Below are positions 27,783 through 37,022 of a stretch of 64,000 bases of DNA, in pieces. The stretch is from Hymenobacter elongatus (lineage in GTDB: Bacteria; Bacteroidota; Bacteroidia; Cytophagales; Hymenobacteraceae): positions 41,342-105,341 of the forward strand of contig NZ_SRLD01000016.1 of the NCBI RefSeq assembly GCF_004745955.1, read 5' to 3'. Position numbers and translations under genes: made by a program. Within the stretch, counting starts at the first letter, position 1. The number at the start of each line of letters is the position of its first letter. The notes beneath the pieces were generated by a model. The model was given only the letters and a program-made list of their open reading frames with translations, was not told where the DNA came from and ran no database searches.

Positions 27783-28140
27783 AGAAGCGCTAGTTCCTGC
27801 CGACGCCCGGCAGTTGCTGTTCATCTGCAGCCAGAACCGCTGGCGCAGCCTCACGGCCGAGCGGCTTTTCGATGCCCACCCGCACTACGAAGCCCGCTCG
27901 GCCGGCACCGAGCCGGGTACGCGGGTGCGCGTGCAGGCCGGCCACATTGGCTGGGCTGATGCTATTTTCGTGATGGAGCGCTGCCACGCCGATATGCTGC
28001 GGACGAAATTCGGGCCGGAGCTGGCCGGCAAGACCATCATTAATCTGCGCATTCCCGACAAATTTCAGTTCCTGGCCCCGCTGCTGATTGACTTGTTGCG
28101 GCTGCGGCTGCGGGAACATTTAGCTCTTCTCTCGCAATAA
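27775..28140 (+). CDS. Low-molecular-weight tyrosine phosphatase-like protein
   Basis: Starting from TTG 27775 the product has 121 residues. The phosphatase P-loop is LFICSQNRWRSLTAE, with Cys18-x5-Arg24. A possible general-acid Asp lies in NLRIPDKFQF. The protein is shorter than classical LMW-PTPs (about 150) and the loop CSQNRWR departs from CxGNxCR, so substrate and even activity differ from the usual enzyme. It overlaps the helicase stop by 8 bp, so the two are probably translated together. No ATG precedes the P-loop, which makes the TTG start likely. Confidence 0.75.
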   Translation: MSREALVPADARQLLFICSQNRWRSLTAERLFDAHPHYEARSAGTEPGTRVRVQAGHIGWADAIFVMERCHADMLRTKFGPELAGKTIINLRIPDKFQFLAPLLIDLLRLRLREHLALLSQ

Positions 28141-28158
28141 GCAGCTGTATTTACATCA

Positions 28159-28306
28159 AAGCTGTTTAGGAAGTTGTAAAAATCAATTAGAACGTCATGC
28201 TGAGCGAAGTCGAAGCATCTCTACCGCAGCAGTAATCATTTACCAATGCGTTAGAGATGCTTCGACTTCGCTCAGCATGACGTTCTTTTGACTTCCTAAA
28301 CAGCTT
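28159..28306. repeat. Palindromic element with outer and inner inverted repeats (148 bp)
   Basis: Outer ends AAGCTGTTTAGGAAGT (28159-28174) and its complement (28291-28306) bracket inner arms 28189-28223 and 28252-28286, perfect over 35 bp, with core ATGCTGAGCGAAGTCGAAGC. This is the best preserved copy of the type and shows that the elements have defined ends. Confidence 0.9.
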
Positions 28307-28343
28307 CATCAATTACAACGCGCCATTCTATATAGCTTACGCG

Positions 28344-28580
28344 GTGACCTGCCTGCTGCCCGCTGTTTGGCAAGTCTTTGCAGCCTACAATCTGGTTCTC
28401 AGGCAACGCCCGTGGGTTCTGCGTATAGTAAGTTGTCTTTCCTGGCACCTGGCTGTACTGCTATCTTTGGTAACTGTCCTGCCGGCATCAGTGAGTCATT
28501 CGGCGGGAATTCTGCTGTATTCGCCGTCATTGTATCAGCTTGGTAATGCGGCTTCGTCCCTATTTAGCCAGACCCTTTAA
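28344..28580 (+). pseudogene. Doubtful membrane-protein frame, maybe a truncated gene
   Basis: The frame from GTG 28344 gives 78 residues, hydrophobic and with plausible membrane segments (SCLSWHLAVLLSLVTVLPAS). In the same frame the sense continues upstream without a Met (INYNAPFYIAYA) until it reaches the palindromic element. It may be the 3' end of a gene whose start was lost when the element inserted, or it may be chance. Confidence 0.3.
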
Positions 28581-28669
28581 AATAGAATAGCACTATACTA
28601 TAGTATATAAATTTTTAAGTAAAAACTTTAACCATGGGCAGATATTGGGTAAATTAATGAGAGACAACC

Positions 28670-31600
28670 ATGTCTTACTTAATCACTTCCCCACCTATGG
28701 CTGCACGAATTGTACTTTTCCTGGGGCTCTTGTTGGCAACCTCCACTGCCAAAGCCCAGATTTCCAGCTGGGCGGGCCGCCCCAGTACCACGCCCACGGC
28801 ATCTACTTCGCACGTGACCCTGGACGTCAGCAACAGCACTACGCTAGCCGGCACCCAGGCTTTTGGGAATAATGGCGGTGCCAATGGCATTTTCGTACTC
28901 AAACACGGCGGGCCAGCTCAGAACAGCTGGCAGAGGAACATAGGAAACACGAGTCTCAGCATGTCCGGCTTTGGCAATGTAACCGGCGGACTGGCCGGCG
29001 AGGACGGTGGCGACGTGTATCTGGCGGGCTCGCTCTATCTGCCCTTTACCGACAATGGCCTGACTTATGCCCCAGGAACCTTCGTGAGCCGTCTGCGCAG
29101 TGCCGATGGGTTTACAACCTGGCTCTGGCAGCCGGCAGCCGGTGAAAGCGGCAGTATGGGCGAAATAGTAGTCAGTAGTACAAACCGCCTTTTTGTGTCA
29201 GGCACAGTAAGAACAACCTTAACGTTCGGCTCAACGCTGACCGCCTTTCCCGGCGACGAAACCACCGGCTTTGTGGGCACGTTCAGTGCAAGCGGCCTTC
29301 CCGAATGGGCCACGACGCTGCACGCCCCTGGCCTGCGACTGCAGCAGCTGGTCACCGATGGAGCCAACCGCGTTTCAGTATTTGGGGAGTTTTCCCAGCA
29401 GCTGACCCTCGGCTCCACCACCCTTACGGCGCCCGACGCGGGCTCGGGCTCGTTTGCCCCCCACCCCTTTGTAGCTACTTACTCGGCCACGGGCGTGTTG
29501 CTCGATGCGTGGCTGGCCCCCGATGAAGCGCAGAGCCTAGGGGTAGATGCCGGGGGCAATATTTTCCTGGCGGGGGCCTTTACCAACTCGCTGGTACTCG
29601 ACGGAACCACGCTAACGGCTCCGGGGCCGGCCCATTTTGTGGCCAAGTTTTCGCCGGCCCATGCCCTGCTCTGGACCCGGCTGGTGCAACGGGCGGCTGC
29701 CGCTGCCGAGCCAGGTCTTTCCCTGCAGCCTAAAATAGCCGTGGATCCGGCCGGTAACTGCTACACGGGCGCCGGCTTTTCCGGCACGGTAGATATAGGC
29801 CCCACCACCCTTACCGGCGGCACCAACCAAGGAGAAACATTCCCCCGCGGCGAATACTATACGCTGAGCTACGCCCCCGATGGCACCCTACGCTGGGCCC
29901 GGCAGTCGTACGCCGATAACAGGGGCTTTAACGTCCGGGCTTTTGCGGCGAATATGTCTGGCGTGGCTATCGGCGGCAGCTTTGGCGGCTCTGGCTCTAG
30001 CTTCGACCCCGTCCGCATATACTTTGGCAGCGCCTCAACATCAGGCCCCAAGCGGTTTATCAATGCCTTCGGCGCTTATATGGGCGACACTCCCCTGATA
30101 ACCGCCTTGTCTCCCGGCTTGGGCACTACCGGTACTGCTGTTACCATCAGCGGCAGCAACCTGGGCAGCACTACCGAGCTCCGCTTTGGCTCCCTGGCCC
30201 AGCCCTCCTTCACGGCCAGCCCCGAGGGCACCTCCCTGGCCACTACGGCCCCCGACGGGGTACTGCCAGGCTATGTTACGGCCAGTACCCCGGAAGGCAA
30301 GGCGGTTAGCCCCGGTCCTTTCCTGGCCGGCCCTACCACCTGGACCGGTGCCACTTCTTCCGACTGGTTTGAGCCAGCCAACTGGACGGGCGGTGTACCG
30401 ACTGCCTCCCGCGACGCCCTCATTCCGGCCGGCGTAGTGCATAATCCCGTTATCGGGGCCGGGGCCGCCGCAGTAGACGACCTGACGCTGCAAGGCGGCA
30501 CGCTCAACATTACCGGCGGCACGCTGTCTGTTCAGGGAGCCTTCGTCAATAACGGGGGCAGCCTGGTACAAACCGGTAGCGGGGGCCTGGCCTTTACGGG
30601 GACCACGGCGCAGGTATTGGGCGGCAATGGCGGTACAGTGCAGCTGGCCTCGCTTACCGTAGGCCCGGCCGGGGCCGAGCTGCAGGGGCCAGTGCAGGTA
30701 CAGCAGGTGCTTACCCTGACGGGCAACCTGATTTCCAACGGCAACCTGATCTTGCTGGGTGATGCCAACGGTACGGCTATGGTCATTGCTACCGGTACGG
30801 GCATCGTCATTGGTGCCGTAACGGTGCAGTACTACGCCGGCACCTCCGGTAGTCGGCCTGCTGGCGGCTCCCCTGCTGGCAGCTTCCCCGCCACCGCCGC
30901 CCGGCAAACAGCGGCCGGAACCGAAGAATACACGCAGCTGGCCTCGCCCATCACGGCTGCCACGATTAGCAGCCTGGCGACGCCCGAATATACGCCGGTG
31001 GTCAACCCAGCCTTCAACTCGCTGAAGTCGCCCAAGGCAACGGTAAGCCCTATGCCTAGTGTCTTCAAATACACGGAGACGGTGGCAACCAATGGCTTCT
31101 GGCGTGGCTGGCAGTCGCCGGCAGCTCTTAGTGAGGCTCTTACGCCGGGCAGTGGCTACAATCTGCGACTAGGCGGCAGCACCACTTTTGCCCTGACCGG
31201 TACCCTAAACACGGGCTCCATCAGCAGCCCGCCGCTGCTGCGCACCCGTCCGGCCGGGGGCTGGCAGTTGCTGGGCAACCCCTACCCTTCCCTGCTCGAC
31301 TGGAGAGTGGTGGCCGCCACGCTGCCCGCCAGCGTAGGGCGTGCCCTATACGTATATGAGCGGGAAGCAGGTACGTTCCGCTACTACGTCAATGGTATCG
31401 GCAATCCACTGGTTGATGTGATGCAGGCCTTCTTTGTGCGCGTGGTGGGCCCGGTAGGAGGAATAGCGACCGGGTTTTCGTTTACTGACGCGGCCCGCAC
31501 GGCATACCTGCCCCGGGCCTCGGCTTTCGTGCCGCCTGCCGACCAGCGCCCTCAGGTGCGCCTGCTGCTGCGCACGGCCTCAGGCAGCACAGATGAAACG

Positions 31601-32272
31601 GCGGTTTATTTCGATTCGCAGGCTACAGCAGCAGCCGAGGCCAAAGCCGATGCCTGGAAGATTCCCGTCGAGGCCGCATACCCCATGCCGGCCGGCAGCG
31701 CACGCCCCGAGCTTAGCTCCTGGGCAGGGACCGAGCTACTGGCTATCAACGGTTTGCCCGCGCTAACGGCCGCACCCGTAGCCGTGCCGCTGAACCTGAC
31801 TCTGTCCCAGAACATGTCGTGTACTATAACGGCCACGCTGCGCAACGTGCCCGCCAGTACGGCCGTGCTGCTCCATGATCAGAAGGGGAACCGCACCTAT
31901 GATCTGCGTCTCTCCGCGGGCTATCAGTTTGTAGGCAACATCGGCAACCTGGACCAAAAACGCCTGACGCTGCAGCTCATGCCCGGCGCCCAGCGCGCCG
32001 CTTCCGCTTCGGTTTCTGAGGCGGTGAGCGTGTACCCGCAACCCGCCCGCGAAGCGATGTTAGTGCAGCTGCCCTCCACCTTCGCCAACGGCGGCGCGGT
32101 ACGGCTACAGCTGCTCAACACGTTTGGGCACGTGCTGGTCGAGCAGCTCATACCAGCTGACCGCCTGGCATCCCCGGTGCAGGTATCACTACAGGGCAAG
32201 CCAGCCGGGGTGTATACGCTACGGCTTTTGTCGGGCAGCCGCGTGGTGTCGCAGCGGGTGCTGCATGAGTAA
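28670..32272 (+). CDS. Large secreted protein with IPT/TIG domain and T9SS C-terminal sorting domain
   Basis: The 1200-residue product has a signal peptide (MAARIVLFLGLLLATSTAKA if started at the second Met, 28697). Residues 30-460 are SBBP-like beta repeats in which phrases such as LDAGGNIFLAGAF and VDPAGNCYTGAGF recur. An IPT/TIG-like domain (ALSPGLGTTGTAVTISGSNL) lies near 480, then a WTGATSSDWFEPANW segment found before autotransported repeats. The end (VYPQPAREAMLVQL..., GVYTLRLLSGSRVVSQRVL) is a type A T9SS sorting domain, so the protein is exported across the outer membrane and attached to the surface. No catalytic motif is seen. Confidence 0.85.
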   Translation: MSYLITSPPMAARIVLFLGLLLATSTAKAQISSWAGRPSTTPTASTSHVTLDVSNSTTLAGTQAFGNNGGANGIFVLKHGGPAQNSWQRNIGNTSLSMSGFGNVTGGLAGEDGGDVYLAGSLYLPFTDNGLTYAPGTFVSRLRSADGFTTWLWQPAAGESGSMGEIVVSSTNRLFVSGTVRTTLTFGSTLTAFPGDETTGFVGTFSASGLPEWATTLHAPGLRLQQLVTDGANRVSVFGEFSQQLTLGSTTLTAPDAGSGSFAPHPFVATYSATGVLLDAWLAPDEAQSLGVDAGGNIFLAGAFTNSLVLDGTTLTAPGPAHFVAKFSPAHALLWTRLVQRAAAAAEPGLSLQPKIAVDPAGNCYTGAGFSGTVDIGPTTLTGGTNQGETFPRGEYYTLSYAPDGTLRWARQSYADNRGFNVRAFAANMSGVAIGGSFGGSGSSFDPVRIYFGSASTSGPKRFINAFGAYMGDTPLITALSPGLGTTGTAVTISGSNLGSTTELRFGSLAQPSFTASPEGTSLATTAPDGVLPGYVTASTPEGKAVSPGPFLAGPTTWTGATSSDWFEPANWTGGVPTASRDALIPAGVVHNPVIGAGAAAVDDLTLQGGTLNITGGTLSVQGAFVNNGGSLVQTGSGGLAFTGTTAQVLGGNGGTVQLASLTVGPAGAELQGPVQVQQVLTLTGNLISNGNLILLGDANGTAMVIATGTGIVIGAVTVQYYAGTSGSRPAGGSPAGSFPATAARQTAAGTEEYTQLASPITAATISSLATPEYTPVVNPAFNSLKSPKATVSPMPSVFKYTETVATNGFWRGWQSPAALSEALTPGSGYNLRLGGSTTFALTGTLNTGSISSPPLLRTRPAGGWQLLGNPYPSLLDWRVVAATLPASVGRALYVYEREAGTFRYYVNGIGNPLVDVMQAFFVRVVGPVGGIATGFSFTDAARTAYLPRASAFVPPADQRPQVRLLLRTASGSTDETAVYFDSQATAAAEAKADAWKIPVEAAYPMPAGSARPELSSWAGTELLAINGLPALTAAPVAVPLNLTLSQNMSCTITATLRNVPASTAVLLHDQKGNRTYDLRLSAGYQFVGNIGNLDQKRLTLQLMPGAQRAASASVSEAVSVYPQPAREAMLVQLPSTFANGGAVRLQLLNTFGHVLVEQLIPADRLASPVQVSLQGKPAGVYTLRLLSGSRVVSQRVLHE

Positions 32273-32526
32273 GCTGCTGGCCTTTTCGTCGGTTTTCACC
32301 GGGCAGAGCGCAGCCGCTTCCGGTGAAAATCGACGACAGGCAGAATGGCCGCAAAGAACGGGAATGATACCAGGTAGGCCTGACCCATCCAGAGCTGTTG
32401 GCTAAACGCCGGGTAGGCCTGCGTGAGCCTAATCCAGCATCTTTGCCCCAACCCAGATCAAGCCGCCCGGCCGGTTGCTGCTGGCGATTAAGCCAACCTA
32501 AAATCCGGCATCCCGTTTACCCGGCC

Positions 32527-33465
32527 ATGAATTATCTTGTCTGGCTGGTCGTGCTGGCCGTTATCATCTTCCTGTTTTACCGCTACGTCACCCGCGACGC
32601 CCGCGTGAAGGCCGCTGCTCTGGCCGCCGATTTTCCGGACGAGTGGCGGCAGATTCTGACAACCCGCGTTGCTTTTTACCTCTCCCTCACCGTGGAGGAA
32701 AAGAAGCGCTTCGAGCGGGAAGTGCAGGTATTTCTGGCCCAAACCCGCATTACGGGCCTGCAAACCGAAGTGGATGACGTGACGCGCCTGCTGGTGGCGT
32801 CCTCGGCCATTATCCCCATTTTCGGCTTCCGCGACTGGGAATACGGTAACCTGGGCGAAGTATTGATTGTGCCCGATGCCTGGAAGGAAGCCCGCGACCC
32901 AAACCGGGAAGTGGCTCCGCTGCAGGGTCAGCTGCTGGGCTCAGTGCGTGGCTTCCAGAACCAGCACTATATGCACCTGTCGAAAGCGTCGCTGGAGCAC
33001 GGCTTTCAGGACGGGATGGACAAACAGAATGTGGGCATTCATGAGTTTGCCCACATGCTCGACGAGGCCGACGGCGTTATCGACGGCATACCAAAGCTGG
33101 CTCTGCCGCCCGAGCTGCTTAAGCCCTGGGCCGAGGTGATGGAGCGCGAAATTGCCGCTATTCGGGAGGGCAACTCGGAAATCAACTCTTATGGCGGCAC
33201 CAACGAAGCCGAATTCTTCGCCGTCGTGACGGAGTACTTCTTCGAGAAGCCCGAAAAGCTCCAGGAAAACCACCCCGAACTGTATCAGCTCCTGAGCCGG
33301 GCCTTGCGGCAAAACCCGAAAAAGCGCTTCCTGCGCTTCAGCGTCGACCCGCGCGAGTGGCTGCAAACCCTGCGCTCCAAACGCAAGTTTGGCCGTAACG
33401 ATGCCTGCCCCTGCGGCAGCGGTAAGAAGTACAAAGATTGCCACTTGCTGCAGCAGGCAGCCTAG
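32527..33465 (+). CDS. MtfA/M90-family zinc peptidase with C-terminal SEC-C motif
   Basis: From ATG 32527 the 312-residue product has an N-terminal membrane segment (YLVWLVVLAVIIFLFYRYV), then the MtfA-like domain with the zinc site GIHEFAHMLDEADG near residue 172 and a NEAEFFAVVTEYFFEKP segment supplying the third ligand. The last 25 residues, FGRNDACPCGSGKKYKDCH, are a SEC-C zinc motif as at the end of SecA. MtfA in E. coli is a peptidase that binds the regulator Mlc. The membrane anchor and SEC-C tail are additions. The frame to 32398 upstream is rejected. Confidence 0.88.
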   Translation: MNYLVWLVVLAVIIFLFYRYVTRDARVKAAALAADFPDEWRQILTTRVAFYLSLTVEEKKRFEREVQVFLAQTRITGLQTEVDDVTRLLVASSAIIPIFGFRDWEYGNLGEVLIVPDAWKEARDPNREVAPLQGQLLGSVRGFQNQHYMHLSKASLEHGFQDGMDKQNVGIHEFAHMLDEADGVIDGIPKLALPPELLKPWAEVMEREIAAIREGNSEINSYGGTNEAEFFAVVTEYFFEKPEKLQENHPELYQLLSRALRQNPKKRFLRFSVDPREWLQTLRSKRKFGRNDACPCGSGKKYKDCHLLQQAA

Positions 33466-33466
33466 C

Positions 33467-33490
33467 CGCGCAAACTACCCGGTTTGCGCG
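33467..33490 (+). terminator. Short hairpin after the MtfA-like gene
   Basis: CGCGCAAAC..GTTTGCGCG, 9-bp arms and a 6-bp loop, directly after the stop, without a strong T tract. Confidence 0.5.
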
Positions 33491-33495
33491 TTGCC

Positions 33496-33654
33496 TAAGA
33501 ACGTGTTTGGGATGTTGCTTTTCGTGTCGTGCTGAGCGCAGTCGAAGCATCTCTACCGCACTGGCAAATCCAATTACTACTGCGGTAGAGATGCTTCGAC
33601 TGCGCTCAGCATGACGAAATCGAATTTTTTGACTATTTCCCAATATGCTCTTAG
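33496..33654. repeat. Palindromic element, 32-bp inner arms
   Basis: Inner arms 33529-33560 and 33581-33612 (GTGCTGAGCGCAGTCGAAGC...) pair with one mismatch at most. Left flank AAGAACGTGTTTGGGATG resembles the left end of the fragment at 56997, and the right flank ATGCTCTTA is its loose complement. Confidence 0.85.
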
Positions 33655-33798
33655 TGAGATGCCTCTTAACCAAGCAGGACAAAAACACAACTATCGCCAA
33701 ATCGGGCGTCGGCTCAGCGGGTTTAGCGGCACTTCGGCGGTAAGTGGTTATTTTGGGATCTGAACGTTCCCCTTGCCTCTCCCTCTACTGCTTTTCCA

Positions 33799-35670
33799 AT
33801 GAAGAAACCGTTGATTTCGGGTGTTGCCGTGGCCACGCTGGGTACTGTGCTCTGGGCCTGCGCGCCCACAGCCAAAACCAATATCGGCACTGCTCTGCCT
33901 TCTACTACACCTACTGCCGAGTCGGCAGCCCCACCCGCGCCCGTCGACTGGGGCCGGCAGGCCGACGAGTTTTTGACTAACTATTCCACTGAATATCAGA
34001 AGCTCTATACCCAATCGGCGGAGGCAGAGTGGCGCTCCAATACGCGTATTGTGGCCGGCGACTCGACCAACGCCGTAGCCACGGCCCGCGCCAACGAGGC
34101 CATGGCCGCCTTCACTGGTAGCGCCGGCAACATCAACGAGCTACGGCAGCTGCTGGAGCATAAGGATCAGCTCCAGGAGTTCCAGATCAAGCAGCTGCAG
34201 GCGGCGCTCTACAACGCGGCCAACTCGCCCCAGACCATTGCCGACGTGGTCAAGCGCCGCATCAAGGCCGAAACCCAACAAACCGAGAAGCTCTACGGCT
34301 TCGACTACAAGTACCAGGGCAAGTCCGTCACGACCAACGACCTCGACGAGCTGCTGCGCAAGGAAAACAGTCCGCAAAAGCGCCAGGCCATCTGGGAAGC
34401 CAGCAAAGCCATCGGCCCCACCCTCAAGGACGGTCTGCTGAACCTGCGCGGGCTGCGCAACGAAACCGTGCAGGCCCTGGGCTACCCCGACTACTTCACC
34501 TACCAGGCTTCCGACTACGGCCTGAGCCGGGATGAAATGATGACGCTGGTGCGCCAGATCAACGATGAGCTGAGGCCTCTGTACCGCGAATTGCACACCT
34601 ACGCCCGCTACGAGCTGGCCAAAAAGTATAAGGTGCAGCAAGTGCCCGACTACCTGCCCGCCTCCTGGCTACCCAACCGCTGGGGCCAGGACTGGAGCGC
34701 CATGGTCGACGTGAAGGGCGTGAACCTGGACGCCACACTGGCCAAAAAGGGCGCGGAATGGCAGGTGAAGCAGGCCGAGCGGTTTTACCAAAGCCTGGGC
34801 TTTCAGGCGTTGCCGCCGGTGTTCTACGAGAAAAGCAGCCTCTACCCGCTGCCCAAGGGTGCCACGTATAAGAAGAACAACCACGCCTCGGCCTGGCACA
34901 TGGATCTGAATAACGACGTGCGCAGCCTGATGAGCGTGGAGCCGAACACTGAGTGGTACGAAACCACCCACCACGAGCTGGGCCACATCTACTACTACCT
35001 TACCTACACCAACCCCGAGGTGCCGGTGCTGCTGCGGGCCGGGGCCAACCGCGCCTACCACGAAGCCATGGGCAGCCTCATGGGCTTAGCCGCCACTCAG
35101 AAGCCGTTTCTGGTAGGCCTGGGCCTGATGGACGCCAAAGCCAAAACCGACGAAACCCAAACGCTGCTCAAAGAAGCCCTCAACTACGTGACCTTCATCC
35201 CCTTCTCCTCGGGCGTGATGAGCGAGTGGGAAAACAGCTTCTACGCCGATAAGCTGCCCGCCGACCAACTCAACGCCCGCTGGTGGGAGCTGGTGAAAAA
35301 ATACCAGGGCATCGTGCCGCCCACCACGCGCGGCGAGCAATACCTCGACCCGGCCACCAAAACCCACATCAACGACGACCCAGCCCAGTACTACGACTAT
35401 GCCCTGTCCTACGTCATCCTGTTCCAGCTCCACGACCACATTGCCAAGAAAATCCTGAAGCAGGACCCGCACGCTACCAACTACTACGGCAGCAAAGAAG
35501 TAGGCACCTTCCTGGCCGACATCATGCGCCCCGGGGCCAGCAAAGACTGGCGTGCGGTGCTCAAGGACAAAACCGGCGAAGACCTCTCCGCCCGCGCCAT
35601 GGTCGAGTATTTCCAGCCGCTGATGGTGTACCTGAAGGCGCAGAACAAGGGCAGGAAGTACACGATGTAG
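33799..35670 (+). CDS. M2-family metallopeptidase (ACE-like dipeptidyl carboxypeptidase), lipoprotein
   Basis: The 623-residue product starts with a lipoprotein signal (KKPLISGVAVATLGTVLWAC). The catalytic zinc site is ETTHHELGHIYYYL near residue 393 and the downstream Glu is in RAYHEAMGSLMGLA about 24 residues later, as in the M2 family (angiotensin-converting enzyme). Upstream blocks such as KQLQAALYNAANSPQT and PDYFTYQASDYGL agree. The enzyme would remove C-terminal dipeptides from peptides at the cell surface or in the periplasm. Followed by a strong terminator. Confidence 0.92.
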   Translation: MKKPLISGVAVATLGTVLWACAPTAKTNIGTALPSTTPTAESAAPPAPVDWGRQADEFLTNYSTEYQKLYTQSAEAEWRSNTRIVAGDSTNAVATARANEAMAAFTGSAGNINELRQLLEHKDQLQEFQIKQLQAALYNAANSPQTIADVVKRRIKAETQQTEKLYGFDYKYQGKSVTTNDLDELLRKENSPQKRQAIWEASKAIGPTLKDGLLNLRGLRNETVQALGYPDYFTYQASDYGLSRDEMMTLVRQINDELRPLYRELHTYARYELAKKYKVQQVPDYLPASWLPNRWGQDWSAMVDVKGVNLDATLAKKGAEWQVKQAERFYQSLGFQALPPVFYEKSSLYPLPKGATYKKNNHASAWHMDLNNDVRSLMSVEPNTEWYETTHHELGHIYYYLTYTNPEVPVLLRAGANRAYHEAMGSLMGLAATQKPFLVGLGLMDAKAKTDETQTLLKEALNYVTFIPFSSGVMSEWENSFYADKLPADQLNARWWELVKKYQGIVPPTTRGEQYLDPATKTHINDDPAQYYDYALSYVILFQLHDHIAKKILKQDPHATNYYGSKEVGTFLADIMRPGASKDWRAVLKDKTGEDLSARAMVEYFQPLMVYLKAQNKGRKYTM

Positions 35671-35693
35671 GTTTTCCAGAGCCTCCAGGAAAC

Positions 35694-35727
35694 AAAAAGC
35701 CTCGCCGGTTACGGGCGAGGCTTTTTT
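35694..35727 (+). terminator. Rho-independent terminator after the M2 peptidase gene
   Basis: AAAAAGCCTCGCC..GGCGAGGCTTTTTT; stem of 13-14 bp, six-base loop and T tract. Confidence 0.88.
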
Positions 35728-35850
35728 CTTACATCCTTGTCGACAGTGAATATAAATATACTGTCGACAATACTAAGCTGGCTATTCACCTGGACTAGAA
35801 CTTCATTGCCTGCTACCTCCTGCCAAGGATTTTTATTGGTAATCAACAAT

Positions 35851-36129
35851 TCACTCGATTTTAGTCCCCCCTTCCAGTTTAATGTTATTCAAGATAATTA
35901 CACTGTCACGAACAACATAGGAACCTTGTTGTGGTGGGTTCACAAGACCACTAAGCCATGTGTAAGTGCCGTTTTTTCTTAACACAAGTGAAGACCCGCC
36001 TACTCCCGAGTCATAAACAGCCTGAATGATAACTCCCGAATCGTCTTTAACATTTATTCCAGCATCGCCTTGGCATGAGACAAGCACTGTTAACGCTAGA
36101 AGCAATAAGGCATTAGCAGAATTTTTCAT
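35851..36129 (-). CDS. Small hypothetical lipoprotein, low GC
   Basis: From ATG 36129 the 92-residue product has a lipoprotein signal (MKNSANALLLLALTVLVSCQ; lipobox Cys 19). The mature part has short beta-like segments (GTYTWLSGL, GSYVVRDSVIILNNIKL). No domain recognised. Base composition is lower in GC than the flanking genes, which suggests recent acquisition. It follows the GAF gene on the same strand. Confidence 0.6.
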   Translation of the reverse strand: MKNSANALLLLALTVLVSCQGDAGINVKDDSGVIIQAVYDSGVGGSSLVLRKNGTYTWLSGLVNPPQQGSYVVRDSVIILNNIKLEGGTKIE

Positions 36130-36160
36130 GTGTATCACTCCCTTGGCAAGCTATCCTTGA

Positions 36161-36874
36161 TTATGTCGCCGCCTGCGCCATGCGCCGCTTCAGCACCTTC
36201 GCCAACCCGTCCAAGCGCCGCTCGATGAGCTGGGCTACTTCGTCGTCCTCGTAGTCGATGCCGTTATTGCGGGAGTTGAGGTAGCGGGCCAGGGCGGAGT
36301 TTTCGTCCAGCGTGTCGGCCAGCTCCGACTGGGCTGCTTCCCATTCTTCCTGGTGCTGCCCTTTGAGGTAGCGGGCACGCAGCTCTATGGTCTGGCTGAC
36401 CAGCGCGGCCAGGCGGGCCAGCACGGCTGTTTCCCGCTCCGATATCGTGCGAAACTCCCGGCCAATAACGGCCAGCATGCCCACGCGAGAGCCATCGGGC
36501 ATTTGAAGCGCGGCTCCGGCATAAAATTTCAGCCCGATGGCCTGGGCTACGTCGGGCTTGATGAGGGTGCAGCTTTCCGGCTTGTAGTCGGAAGTAACGA
36601 CGGCCTCGTCCTGCAGAATGGCGGCAGAACACATGCTTTCCACTCGCGGCAGGCTGGTAATGCCCTCGGCCCCGGTCACGGATTTAAACCACACGTACTC
36701 ATCATCGACCAGAGAAATCAGCGAGATGGGCGTGTTAAAAAGCTGCGCCGCCCAGGCCGTGTAGTCGTCAAAAATCGGCTCGGGTGTGGTGTTTACAATG
36801 TCGTATTGGTGTAGCGTACGTAGCCGGGCCGCGTCGTTGGCGGGCACCAGAGAATCCGGAAAAGTGGTAGTCAT
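36161..36874 (-). CDS. GAF-domain protein
   Basis: The 237-residue protein opens with ARLRTLHQYDIVNTTPEP, the typical helix before a stand-alone bacterial GAF domain, and continues with FNTPISLISLVDDEYVWFKS and FYAGAALQMPDGSRVGMLAV, the conserved GAF strands. The C-terminal 60 residues are helical and acidic. No kinase, cyclase or HTH output domain is present, so it likely senses a small molecule or redox state and passes it to a partner. Cytoplasmic. Confidence 0.87.
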   Translation of the reverse strand: MTTTFPDSLVPANDAARLRTLHQYDIVNTTPEPIFDDYTAWAAQLFNTPISLISLVDDEYVWFKSVTGAEGITSLPRVESMCSAAILQDEAVVTSDYKPESCTLIKPDVAQAIGLKFYAGAALQMPDGSRVGMLAVIGREFRTISERETAVLARLAALVSQTIELRARYLKGQHQEEWEAAQSELADTLDENSALARYLNSRNNGIDYEDDEVAQLIERRLDGLAKVLKRRMAQAAT

Positions 36875-36927
36875 AGGTTGGGGTCAACTCATTGGAGCCG
36901 ATCGAAAGGGATGGTATACATGCACCA

Positions 36928-36993
36928 CGAAGGTGTACTTCACGACGCGTTGAACTACTTATTGGCAGCAACGAGTCGCGAGGTACACCTGCG
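36928..36993. repeat. Degenerate palindromic element
   Basis: CGAAGGTGTACTTCACGAC at 36928 pairs imperfectly with GTCGCGAGGTACACCTGCG at 36975, and ACGCGTTGAAC follows the left arm. The left half resembles the complement of the right half of the 42254 copy (AAGTTCCACTTCGCGACGCG), so it is a worn copy of that variant. Confidence 0.55.
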
Positions 36994-37022
36994 CAGTACC
37001 AACAACTGGTAACCCGCTTTGG

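Larger units (their letters stand above)
28141..28669. other. Long intergenic region with palindromic element and possible gene remnant
   Basis: Apart from the palindromic element (28159-28306) and a doubtful short frame (28344-28580), there is an AT-rich tract at 28581-28640 including the small palindrome TATACTATAGTATA, which could be the promoter zone of the large secreted protein. Confidence 0.5.
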
